This document shows positions 1 through 6,037 of a stretch of DNA of 6,073 nucleotides, one piece after another (the first letter of the stretch is position 1; each line of letters opens with the position of its first letter). Location of the stretch: assembly GCA_028694545.1 (NCBI GenBank), contig JAQVKV010000168.1, forward strand, positions 1-6,073, given 5' to 3'. A model generated the notes under the pieces. It saw only the letters and a list, made by a program, of their open reading frames with translations. It made no database searches and was not told the origin of the DNA. Position numbers and translations under genes: made by a program. The stretch is from Zavarzinia sp. (GTDB lineage Bacteria; Pseudomonadota; Alphaproteobacteria; Zavarziniales; Zavarziniaceae).

Positions 1-25
1 ATGTGACGTCGACGGTGCCGCTCAT
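1..25 (-). CDS. 5' end of a divergent gene, product unknown (partial)
   Basis: An ATG on the minus strand (bases 25-23) opens a frame reading MSGTVDVT before the left edge cuts it off. A GGAG sequence (minus-strand reading of bases 34-37) lies 8 nt upstream, a good Shine-Dalgarno distance. The position, head to head with a LysR-family regulator across about 130 bases, is the classic place for that regulator's target gene. Eight residues are too few to name a product; small oxidoreductases and hydrolases are common partners of this LysR type, but that is only family background. The start is supported by the ribosome binding site and context, not by homology. Confidence 0.4.
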
Positions 26-45
26 GGCCGGATCTCCACGCGTTC

Positions 46-61
46 GGCCGGGCTGCCGGCC
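46..61. repeat. Small inverted repeat in the divergent leader
   Basis: GGCCGG at 46-51 is matched by its exact reverse complement CCGGCC at 56-61, with a 4-base loop. It ends 8 bases upstream of the putative Shine-Dalgarno of the leftward gene, so it could form a hairpin in that gene's 5' leader. There is no U-tract, so it is not an obvious terminator. In DNA this GC-rich a 6-base stem can arise by chance. Confidence 0.25.
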
Positions 62-125
62 TGGAAGAGGGACAAGGTTAGGGCGCCCTGATTTTATGGA
101 GTATGGTCAAAGCTGACACAGGATT

Positions 126-142
126 TGTGAATTTCATTCACA
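126..142. promoter_or_regulatory. 17-bp perfect palindrome, probable LysR-type operator
   Basis: The sequence TGTGAAT-TTC-ATTCACA is a perfect 7-base inverted repeat with a 3-base centre. It contains the T-N11-A pattern (T128 to A140) with flanking dyad symmetry that LysR-family proteins typically bind. It sits 12 bases upstream of the GTG start of the LysR gene at 155 and ends against its Shine-Dalgarno (AGGGAAGG, 142-149), where a bound protein would block transcription or translation initiation. It is one of the few AT-rich patches in the window. It resembles a CRP half-site pair but has a 7-base instead of a 6-base spacer. The rest of 26-154 shows no convincing promoter; GGGACA (69-74), 17 bases, TTTTAT (92-97) is a weak rightward candidate. 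Function is inferred from symmetry and position. Confidence 0.5.
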
Positions 143-154
143 GGGAAGGTCGGC

Positions 155-1063
155 GTGAGCAAATTCGAGGAAATGCAGGTTTTCGCCACGGCGGTCCGCC
201 TCGGCGGCTTTTCCGCCGCCGGCCGGCAGCTGGACCTCTCCCCCTCCGCCGTCAGCAAGCTGGTGACGCGGCTGGAGGCCCGGCTCGGGGTCCGGCTGGT
301 GAACCGGACCACGCGGGCCGTCAGCCCGACGGAAGCGGGCCAGCAGTTCTTCGAGCGCTGCCAGGACATCCTGGGCCAGGTCGAAGCGGCGGAAGACGCC
401 CTGAGCGACCACGGCCGCAGCCCCAAAGGCACGCTCCGCATCAGCAGCACGCCGGGCTTCGCCCAGCACCGCCTGCTGCCCCTGCTGGCGGATTTCCAGG
501 CGCACCATCCGTCCCTTCGGCTGGAGTTGCAGCTTACCGGGCAGGCGATCGACCTCGTGGCGGAACGGGTCGACCTCGCGATCCGCCTCGGCCCCCTGAA
601 GGAGACCAGCCTGATCGCCCGCCCGCTGGGCGAGAGCCGGCGCCAGGTCTGCGCCGCCCCGGCCTACCTCGCCCGCCATGGCATCCCCCGGGTTCCGGAG
701 GACCTGCGTGGCCACAATTGCCTGCGCCTGTCCACCAGCCGCGATTTCAACCAGTGGCATTTCCACGGCCCGGCCGGCGAGACACTGATCGAGGTGGAGG
801 GCAATTTCGTCACCGACAATGTCGAGGCGCTCTACGGCTACGCCTTGCAGGGCGGCGGCATCGTCCGGCTGTCGTCCTTCATGGTACGCCAGGCGATCGA
901 CGACGGCCGGCTGGTGCCCCTGCTGCAACCGTTCGAGATGGCGCGGCAGCAGATCCATCTGGTCTACCCCCACCGCCGCCATCTGGCGCCCAAGGTCCGG
1001 GTCTTCGTCGATTTCCTGCTGGCGGCCTACGGGGGCGATCCGCCGTGGGACCGGGTGTCGTAG
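155..1063 (+). CDS. LysR-family transcriptional regulator (CrgA/DmlR-like), 302 aa
   Basis: This encodes a cytoplasmic DNA-binding regulator of the LysR family, at the usual family length. An N-terminal winged helix-turn-helix spans about residues 3-60; the stretch FSAAGRQLDLSPSAVSKLVT (19-38) is the recognition region, and the LVNRTTRAVSPTEAG motif follows at 48-62. The effector-binding domain runs from about 91 to 291, with the VDLAIRLGPL segment at 139-148 that typifies the CrgA/DmlR-like branch, whose members often control divergent genes for small-molecule oxidation or detoxification. The start is GTG, chosen because AGGGAAGG lies 5 nt upstream and the helix-turn-helix then begins at the normal distance. 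The gene is divergent from a probable gene at the left edge, with a palindromic candidate operator between them, so autoregulation and control of that neighbour are likely. Its last 37 bases overlap the convergent amidase gene. The effector is unknown. Confidence 0.93.
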   Translation: MSKFEEMQVFATAVRLGGFSAAGRQLDLSPSAVSKLVTRLEARLGVRLVNRTTRAVSPTEAGQQFFERCQDILGQVEAAEDALSDHGRSPKGTLRISSTPGFAQHRLLPLLADFQAHHPSLRLELQLTGQAIDLVAERVDLAIRLGPLKETSLIARPLGESRRQVCAAPAYLARHGIPRVPEDLRGHNCLRLSTSRDFNQWHFHGPAGETLIEVEGNFVTDNVEALYGYALQGGGIVRLSSFMVRQAIDDGRLVPLLQPFEMARQQIHLVYPHRRHLAPKVRVFVDFLLAAYGGDPPWDRVS

Positions 1064-2277
1064 CGCAGCACGGCATTCAGCAGCACCTGGGCGCCGGCGG
1101 CGCAATGTTCCGGCGTGGCACTTTCCGCCTCGTTGTGGCTGATGCCGCCCCGGCAGGGCACGAAGATCATGGCGGTCGGCGCCACCCGGGCGACGTAGAC
1201 CGCGTCGTGCCCCGCGCCCGAGACGATCTCCCGCCCGGCGAAGCCCGCATCCGCAGCCCCCGCGCGGACAGCGGCGATGCAATCCGGATCGAACCGAACC
1301 GAGGGCGAATCCCAGATCCGGTCCACCCCGTGGTCGAGCCCGGCGCTGGCCGCCGCGTCCGCGATCACCGTCATCAGGGCGGTTTCCATCCGCTCCAGCA
1401 CCCGGTCGTCCGGGTGGCGCAGGTCGACGGTCAGATCGACGACACCGGGCACGACATTGCGCGAATTGGGCCGGCACTCGATCCGGCCGACGGCGGCGAG
1501 CGCGCCGGGGGCATGGTCCTGCGCGATCGCTTCCACCGCCTCGATCAGACAGGCGGCGCCCAGCAGGGCATTGCGCCGCATCGCCATCGGCGTCGCCCCG
1601 GTATGGGCCGAGGCGCCGGTCAGGCGAACATCGTACCAGCGCGCGCCCTGCACCCCGGTAACGATCCCGATCACCTGGCCCTCCGCCTCCAGGATCGGCC
1701 CCTGCTCGATATGCAGCTCGAACAGGGCGCCCAGCCTGAAAGCGCCCGCCCCGGCCAGCCCCCGGCAGCCGATCCGCTCCAGTGCCGCGCCGAACGTAAC
1801 CCCGTCCGCATCCGTGCGTCCATGGGCATAGGCAACGTCGAAGACCCCGGCGTGAACGCCCGAACCTAGCATGGCGGGGGCGAAGCGAGCCCCCTCCTCG
1901 TTCGCCCAGTCGACGAGGACGAGGGGCGCCTCCGTGACATGGCCCCGGTCGTGCAAGGTGCGCAGCATCTCGAGCCCGCCAAGCACGCCGAGGATGCCGT
2001 CGAAGCGCCCGCCGGTCGGCTGGGTGTCGAGATGACTGCCGATAGCGATGGGCGCGAGGTCCGGCCGCCTGCCCGGATAGAGGGCGAACATGTTGCCGAC
2101 CTCGTCCACGGTCACGGTGCAACCGATCGCCTCGACCGCCTGGCGCAGCCAGTCGCGCACCTCGCGATCGGCCTCGCCAAGGGCAAGGCGGCACAGACCA
2201 CCCCGGCCCGTGGCGCCGATCCGCGCCGTCACCGTCAGGCTGTCCCAGAGACGCCCCGCGTCAATTGTGAAGTTCAT
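1027..2277 (-). CDS. M20-family Zn-dependent amidase (N-carbamoyl-L-amino-acid hydrolase / allantoate amidohydrolase type), 416 aa
   Basis: This is a cytoplasmic metal-dependent hydrolase of the hydantoinase/carbamoylase subfamily of peptidase family M20. Members split N-carbamoyl-amino acids, allantoate or beta-ureidopropionate to release ammonia, CO2 or an amino product. Expected metal-site features are present in order: SHLDTQPTGGRFDG (81-94; His82, Asp84, bridging Asp93), the catalytic and metal Glu pair in NEEGARF (126-132), LHIEQGP (188-194; His189), and SGAGHDA (353-359; His357), followed by GGISHNEAE (377-385). The lid domain shows GASAHTGATPMAMRRNAL (221-238) and RPNSRNVVPG (269-278), which bind substrate and contribute across the dimer. 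The length is normal for the family. The ATG at 2277 was chosen because GGAGG lies 8 nt upstream and the family N-terminus starts there; an in-frame extension to 2397 would only cover regulator sequence. The gene is last in the transporter operon, overlapping the LysR gene before it by 17 bases. The exact substrate is not resolvable from sequence. Confidence 0.92.
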   Translation of the reverse strand: MNFTIDAGRLWDSLTVTARIGATGRGGLCRLALGEADREVRDWLRQAVEAIGCTVTVDEVGNMFALYPGRRPDLAPIAIGSHLDTQPTGGRFDGILGVLGGLEMLRTLHDRGHVTEAPLVLVDWANEEGARFAPAMLGSGVHAGVFDVAYAHGRTDADGVTFGAALERIGCRGLAGAGAFRLGALFELHIEQGPILEAEGQVIGIVTGVQGARWYDVRLTGASAHTGATPMAMRRNALLGAACLIEAVEAIAQDHAPGALAAVGRIECRPNSRNVVPGVVDLTVDLRHPDDRVLERMETALMTVIADAAASAGLDHGVDRIWDSPSVRFDPDCIAAVRAGAADAGFAGREIVSGAGHDAVYVARVAPTAMIFVPCRGGISHNEAESATPEHCAAGAQVLLNAVLRYDTRSHGGSPP

Positions 2278-3205
2278 CCCGCCGGCCTCCGCTTTCCACC
2301 GGACGGCCCGTCGGCCATGTCGCCGCGTCCCCCGCCAGCCCGTCTGGACGCAGGAGCTGGAGGAATCCCCGCGCCGCTTCGGACAAGGGGCGATCATTGC
2401 GATGAAGGAACTCTATCCGGCAGGCGAGGGCGGGCCTGAACGGCCGCGCCACCAGGCCGAGCGCGGCGAGGCGCCGGGCGGTCACACCATCCGTGAAGCC
2501 GATGCCAAGGCCGGTTGAAGCCAGGGCGCAGACCGAGGCATAGCTTTCCGCCTCGACGACGGCGCCGGCCGTCGGACAACGGCCCCGGCACAGGCTTTCG
2601 AGACGGGCCGCGAGGGGAGAACCGATGGCAACCAGAAGCGGCCGGCCGCGCAGCATCTCGGGCATGATCGCCGCCTGTTGCGCCAGCGGATCGTCCGGCG
2701 TCATGACGCAGACCCCCTCGCAATCATGATGGCCGCCATCGATCAGCGCGTGTTCGACGGCGCCCTCCAGCACCCAGAGATCGATCTGGTTGCGCAGGAA
2801 GGAGAGCGGCACTTCCTCGGACGAGAGCGCCGTCAGGCGAATGGCGACGCCGGGGCTGAGCATGCGGAAGCGCTCGATCGCCTCGGTCAGGAAACCGCCG
2901 GCCAGCCGGGCATGGACCGCCAGGGAAAGCGCGCCGCGGCGCTTCTCGCGGATGCCGCTGGCGACGTCGGTCATGCGGTCGAGGCTGAGGATCGCCTGTT
3001 CCGCCTCCTTGGCGAATTCGATCGCCTCGGCGGTCGGGGTCAGTTGCGTTCCCTTGCGCTCGAACAGCATGAAGCCGATCTCGCGTTCGAGATTGGCCAC
3101 CATCTGGCTGATCGCGGGCTGCGAGACCTTCAGGGTTTCGGCCGCCCGCGTCATGGTCCCGGTGGCCAGGATGACCTTGACCGCGAGGAGCTGGCGGACG
3201 TTCAC
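2261..3205 (-). CDS. LysR-family transcriptional regulator, second in tandem pair, 314 aa
   Basis: This encodes a LysR-family DNA-binding regulator. The helix-turn-helix occupies about residues 3-60, with MTRAAETLKVSQPAISQMVA (18-37) followed by LEREIGFMLFERKGTQLTPT (39-58), the canonical signature. The effector domain spans about 91-285. The N-terminal half loosely resembles OccR/NocR-type opine regulators, but this is from memory of the family and is tentative. The start is GTG and overlaps the TGA of the preceding regulator as GTGA, so translation is probably coupled; a G-rich stretch just upstream can act as ribosome binding site. The effector domain is unusually rich in cysteine, with two C-x3-C pairs (162/166 and 206/210) plus C226 and C262. 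The last residues (about 288-314) form a low-complexity tail beyond the normal domain end. The 3' end overlaps the amidase start, suggesting it controls or senses that enzyme's substrate or product. Confidence 0.92.
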   Translation of the reverse strand: MNVRQLLAVKVILATGTMTRAAETLKVSQPAISQMVANLEREIGFMLFERKGTQLTPTAEAIEFAKEAEQAILSLDRMTDVASGIREKRRGALSLAVHARLAGGFLTEAIERFRMLSPGVAIRLTALSSEEVPLSFLRNQIDLWVLEGAVEHALIDGGHHDCEGVCVMTPDDPLAQQAAIMPEMLRGRPLLVAIGSPLAARLESLCRGRCPTAGAVVEAESYASVCALASTGLGIGFTDGVTARRLAALGLVARPFRPALACRIEFLHRNDRPLSEAARGFLQLLRPDGLAGDAATWPTGRPVESGGRRDELHN

Positions 3206-4149
3206 GCCCCGCCCCCCATATGCTCGCGCACGCAGCGCAAGGCATGCCGGAAGGCCAGCGTCTCGGGCACGTTGCGGCGATAGACGACGTCGTAGTTCGA
3301 GGTGTAACCGAAGACGTCCGGGCGGACAGAACGCATCTCCCCGGTCTCGACCCAGCGCCTTGCATAGACGGTCGAGAGGAAGCCGAGGTAGTGGCCGGAG
3401 AGGATGAAATAGGCGATACCCTCGATGTTATGGGCGCGGGCCGTGAACTTGAAGCGCCGGTGCATGTGGTTCATCTGGTCGATCGAGACATAGCCACGCT
3501 GCACGTGTTCGGCCGCCATCACATCCTCGGGCGTCACCTCGTCCTCGCCCAGGGCGAACAGGGGATGGCGGCGCCCGCAGTAAAGCTCCATCCCCATGGT
3601 GAAAAGCGGCTCGTACTGGAGCTGGGAAACGCGGCGCGGGAAGAAGCCGATGGCGAGATGGGCCTGCCCCTCCAGCACCTGCCGCTCGAGCTCGTTCGGC
3701 GGCGCCACGCTGAGGTTCACATGGACGTCATGGGCGACGCTCTTGAAAGCACGGATCGCTTCGTGCAGGCGAAAATCCGGCGAGACGATCAGATTGTCGA
3801 TGATGCCGATATTGATGTCGCCGATCAGCTTGCCCTTGATGCCGCCGATGCGCGCACGGTAGTCCTCAAGCTGGGCGAAGAGCGCCTTCGCCGCCTCGAA
3901 GACTTCCGCGCCCTCGGGGGTCAGGGTAAAGCCGCTGCGCCCGCGCTTGCACAGCTTGGCGCCGATGCGGCTCTCGAGGTTGGAGATCTGGATGCTGATC
4001 GTCGACTGGCTGACATTCAACGCGTTCTGGGCCAACGAGAAGCCGCCACAGCGCACCACCGTGATGAAGACCGCCAGCAGCTTGATGTCCGCATCGGTGA
4101 TGGGCATGGTGACGACGGCTTCACGCCCGGGGGCCATCTTCTCGGTCAT
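3202..4149 (-). CDS. LysR-family transcriptional regulator, first in tandem pair, 315 aa
   Basis: This is a LysR-family regulator clearly different in sequence from the one that follows it. The helix-turn-helix spans about residues 21-78, with FSLAQNALNVSQSTISIQIS (37-56) and a LESRIGAKLCKRGRSGFTLT wing (58-77). The effector domain runs from about 108 to 310 and contains a distinctive segment, FKFTARAHNIEGIAYFILSG (233-252), followed by GFLSTVYA. The chosen ATG overlaps the TGA of the LivM gene as ATGA and has GGAGG 4 nt upstream. A second ATG at residue 15 (base 4107) would give a more typical 301-residue protein but has a poorer ribosome site. The gene ends in a Gly-rich tail (MGGGA) encoded over a run of six G, and its stop overlaps the next start. 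Lying inside the transporter operon, it probably responds to the imported compound; the effector is unknown. Confidence 0.92.
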   Translation of the reverse strand: MTEKMAPGREAVVTMPITDADIKLLAVFITVVRCGGFSLAQNALNVSQSTISIQISNLESRIGAKLCKRGRSGFTLTPEGAEVFEAAKALFAQLEDYRARIGGIKGKLIGDINIGIIDNLIVSPDFRLHEAIRAFKSVAHDVHVNLSVAPPNELERQVLEGQAHLAIGFFPRRVSQLQYEPLFTMGMELYCGRRHPLFALGEDEVTPEDVMAAEHVQRGYVSIDQMNHMHRRFKFTARAHNIEGIAYFILSGHYLGFLSTVYARRWVETGEMRSVRPDVFGYTSNYDVVYRRNVPETLAFRHALRCVREHMGGGA

Positions 4150-5162
4150 GCCGCCTCCGTCCTTTCGCCACGCCGCGCCGCTAGGGTGGCGGCCGCCCGG
4201 GTCGCCAGCGAGACTAGCCCCTTCGGGTGGAACAGGGTGACGAGGATGATGAGCGCGCCATAGGTCAGCAGGCGGTATTCGCCGATGCCGCGCAACGCCT
4301 CCGCCACCCCGATCAGCGCGACGGCGCCGACGAGCGGCCCGGCATGGGTGCCGATGCCACCGACCAGCACCATGGCGATGACGAGGATCATCACATCCAT
4401 GCCGGCGACCGAGTGGGGGGTCAGCACGCGGATGTAATGGGCATAGAGCACGCCGGCGAGCCCGACGATGAAGGCGCTGATCCCGAAAGCGAGAAATTTG
4501 TAACGGGCAAGATTCAGACCCAGGCTCTCGGCCGCGTCCTGCGAATTGCGGAGCGCCACGAAGGCAAGGCCGACGCGCGAACGCATGAGACCATAGACCG
4601 CGAGAAAGGCGCCGATGGTCACCAGCGAGGCGAGATAGAAGAAAGGCAGCCGCATCGAGCCCGAGAAGGCGATCTTGCCGAGATAGGGCAGATGGACCGG
4701 ATCAAAGGGCGGAATGCCGACCAGCCCCATCTCGCCCCGGGTGATGTCCTTCAGGTTGGACAGGGTGATGCGCACGATCTCGGCGAAGGCCAGCGTCACG
4801 ATGGCGACATGGGCGACGGAACGGATGCGCAATGCCGGCAGGGCGACGAGAAGGCCGATCACGGTGGCAAGCAGGGCACCCGCCCACATTGTGATCCAGG
4901 GCGAGAGCCCGAAGCCCTTGGACAGAAGCGCGGAACCATAGGCGGCCAGCGCGAAGAGCGCGTGATGGCCGAAGGTCTTCAGGCCGACGAAGCCGGTTAC
5001 CAGGTTCCAGCCGATGGCGAATGTCGAATAGATCGCGATCAGGATCATGACATGCAGCACATAGGGTTGCGCCACGACGAGCGGCAGCCCCAGCCACAGG
5101 GCGGCGCAGATGAGGGCAAGCGCGACATGACGGCCCGGCCGGGGGTCGAACAGGGCGTTCAT
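4146..5162 (-). CDS. livM: Branched-chain amino-acid-type ABC transporter permease, LivM family, 338 aa
   Basis: This is an inner-membrane permease subunit of a hydrophobic amino-acid uptake (HAAT/Liv) ABC transporter; it pairs with the LivH-type subunit to form the channel. Many hydrophobic segments run through the protein, starting at about 13-31 and 35-52. Family motifs visible are NLVTGFVGLKTFGHHALFAL (53-72), the cytoplasmic coupling loop ALRNSQDAAESLGLNLARYK (203-222) that contacts the ATPase, and VLVGGIGTHAGPLVGA (266-281) near the C-terminus. The ATG at 5162 was preferred over an in-frame start at 5249: it has GGAGG about 9 nt upstream, overlaps the LivH stop as ATGA, and the extra 29 residues would only read through the LivH 3' end. 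The gene overlaps the following regulator as ATGA. Liv-family transporters also carry urea, amides and aromatic compounds, so the substrate need not be a branched-chain amino acid; the symbol denotes family, not proven specificity. Confidence 0.93.
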   Translation of the reverse strand: MNALFDPRPGRHVALALICAALWLGLPLVVAQPYVLHVMILIAIYSTFAIGWNLVTGFVGLKTFGHHALFALAAYGSALLSKGFGLSPWITMWAGALLATVIGLLVALPALRIRSVAHVAIVTLAFAEIVRITLSNLKDITRGEMGLVGIPPFDPVHLPYLGKIAFSGSMRLPFFYLASLVTIGAFLAVYGLMRSRVGLAFVALRNSQDAAESLGLNLARYKFLAFGISAFIVGLAGVLYAHYIRVLTPHSVAGMDVMILVIAMVLVGGIGTHAGPLVGAVALIGVAEALRGIGEYRLLTYGALIILVTLFHPKGLVSLATRAAATLAARRGERTEAA

Positions 5163-6025
5163 CGCACCGCCCTCCCCACGCCGAAGAGTCCCCAGGGGCG
5201 CCACCAGATGACGGCAATGAGGATGCCGAAGGAAATCACCTCGCGCCATTCGGACGAAGTCAGGCCAACGCCCACAGCCTCCACCACGCCAAGGATCATG
5301 CCCGCCGCGATGCAGCCGGTGAAACTGCCGAGCCCGCCCATGACGACGACGGCGAAGGCCTTCAGCGACAGGGTCACCCCCATCCAGGGATTGACGGCAT
5401 AGAGCGGCGACAGCATGGCCGCCGCCACCGCCGCAAGCGCGGCGCCAAGCGCGAAGGACAAGGTGTTCACGAGCCCGGTGCGCACCCCCATGATACGCGC
5501 GGCCTCCGGGTCCTGCGCGGTCGCGCGGATGGCGCTGCCAAAGCGGGTGTGACGCAGGAGGAGCGCGGTGCCACCGATCGCCGCCGCCGCGACGATCGCG
5601 ATCAACAGGCGCTGGTACGGCATGCGGATGTCGCCGATCTCGAGCATGGCGTTGGTGAAATAGGGCACGGAACGGAACGTCTCACCCCAGACTCCGAGCG
5701 CCAGATTCTGCAACACGATGGACAGGCCCATGGTCGCGGCGATCGTGCTGAATTCCCAGCCCGGCTTGTCCAGCAGGGGGCGGATCACGCCGAAACCGAC
5801 GCCGGCCGCGAAAGCGAAGACGCACAGGGCGGCCAGGATCACGGCGAGCGCGGGATGCAGACCGAGCCCGGTCGTCAGCAGCAGGAAGGCATAGCCACCC
5901 AGCATGTAGAATTCGCCATGGGCGAAATTCAGCACCCGCATGGTGCCGTAGACGAGGGTGAGGCCACTGCCCATCAGCGCGTAGATCGAGCCGAGAATGA
6001 GGCCGTTCAACAGTTGTTCCGCCAT
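5159..6025 (-). CDS. livH: Branched-chain amino-acid-type ABC transporter permease, LivH family, 288 aa
   Basis: This is the other inner-membrane permease of the Liv/HAAT-type importer. The N-terminus LLNGLILGSIYALMGSGLTL (5-24) followed by YGTMRVLNFAHGEFYMLGGY (26-45) is a textbook LivH signature. The coupling loop facing the ATPase is AIRATAQDPEAARIMGVRTG (165-184), and VVVMGGLGSFTGCIAAGMIL (226-245) is the conserved late membrane segment. Hydrophobic helices occur throughout and the length is normal for the family. The ATG start has AGGGGAG in the 12-base gap after the preceding gene's stop. The stop overlaps the LivM start as ATGA, so the two permeases are probably made in equal amounts. 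The usual partners, two ATPases and a periplasmic binding protein, are not complete here; the tail of one probable ATPase lies immediately upstream and the rest would be beyond the right edge or elsewhere. Substrate specificity is set mainly by the binding protein, which is absent. Confidence 0.94.
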   Translation of the reverse strand: MAEQLLNGLILGSIYALMGSGLTLVYGTMRVLNFAHGEFYMLGGYAFLLLTTGLGLHPALAVILAALCVFAFAAGVGFGVIRPLLDKPGWEFSTIAATMGLSIVLQNLALGVWGETFRSVPYFTNAMLEIGDIRMPYQRLLIAIVAAAAIGGTALLLRHTRFGSAIRATAQDPEAARIMGVRTGLVNTLSFALGAALAAVAAAMLSPLYAVNPWMGVTLSLKAFAVVVMGGLGSFTGCIAAGMILGVVEAVGVGLTSSEWREVISFGILIAVIWWRPWGLFGVGRAVR

Positions 6026-6037
6026 GGCTCCCCTGCC

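Noticed and set aside
24..90. Short leftward peptide ending VEIRP, whose stop overlaps the divergent start as ATGA
   Set aside because: The frame is closed by a TAA a few codons upstream and has only a TTG or GTG to begin from, giving at most about 17 codons with no motif. It is too short to support as a gene or as an upstream gene's end.
126..142. CRP/FNR-type binding site reading of the palindrome
   Set aside because: TGTGA and TCACA are separated by 7 bases, where CRP sites need 6, and the sequence lacks FNR's TTGAT core. A LysR operator fits the context better.
103..1869. 588-codon plus-strand open frame overlapping the first LysR gene and antisense to the amidase
   Set aside because: The translation is Pro/Arg/Gly-rich low-complexity sequence with no recognisable motif, and it covers two well-supported genes in other frames.
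134..2194. 686-codon open frame on the minus strand across the first LysR gene and most of the amidase gene
   Set aside because: It is an off-frame shadow rich in Arg, Gly and Ala, as expected in GC-rich DNA. The frames at 155-1063 and 1027-2277 carry clear family motifs over the same bases.
2278..2397. Longer in-frame start for the amidase
   Set aside because: The extra 40 residues are Arg/Ser-rich, encoded entirely within the preceding regulator, and unlike the family N-terminus. The ATG at 2277 has a good GGAGG.
3220..4263. 347-codon plus-strand open frame antisense to the first tandem LysR gene
   Set aside because: It is a shadow of a clear LysR gene, without a ribosome binding site or family signature.
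5163..5249. Longer in-frame start for LivM
   Set aside because: The extension lies wholly inside the livH 3' end and is not hydrophobic or family-like. The ATG at 5162 has a Shine-Dalgarno and an ATGA coupling overlap.
4227..5402. 391-codon plus-strand open frame antisense to livM and the end of livH
   Set aside because: Its composition (many Asp, Gly, His, Gln and Arg) is what the reverse complement of hydrophobic membrane codons gives. The opposite strand carries unmistakable permease motifs.
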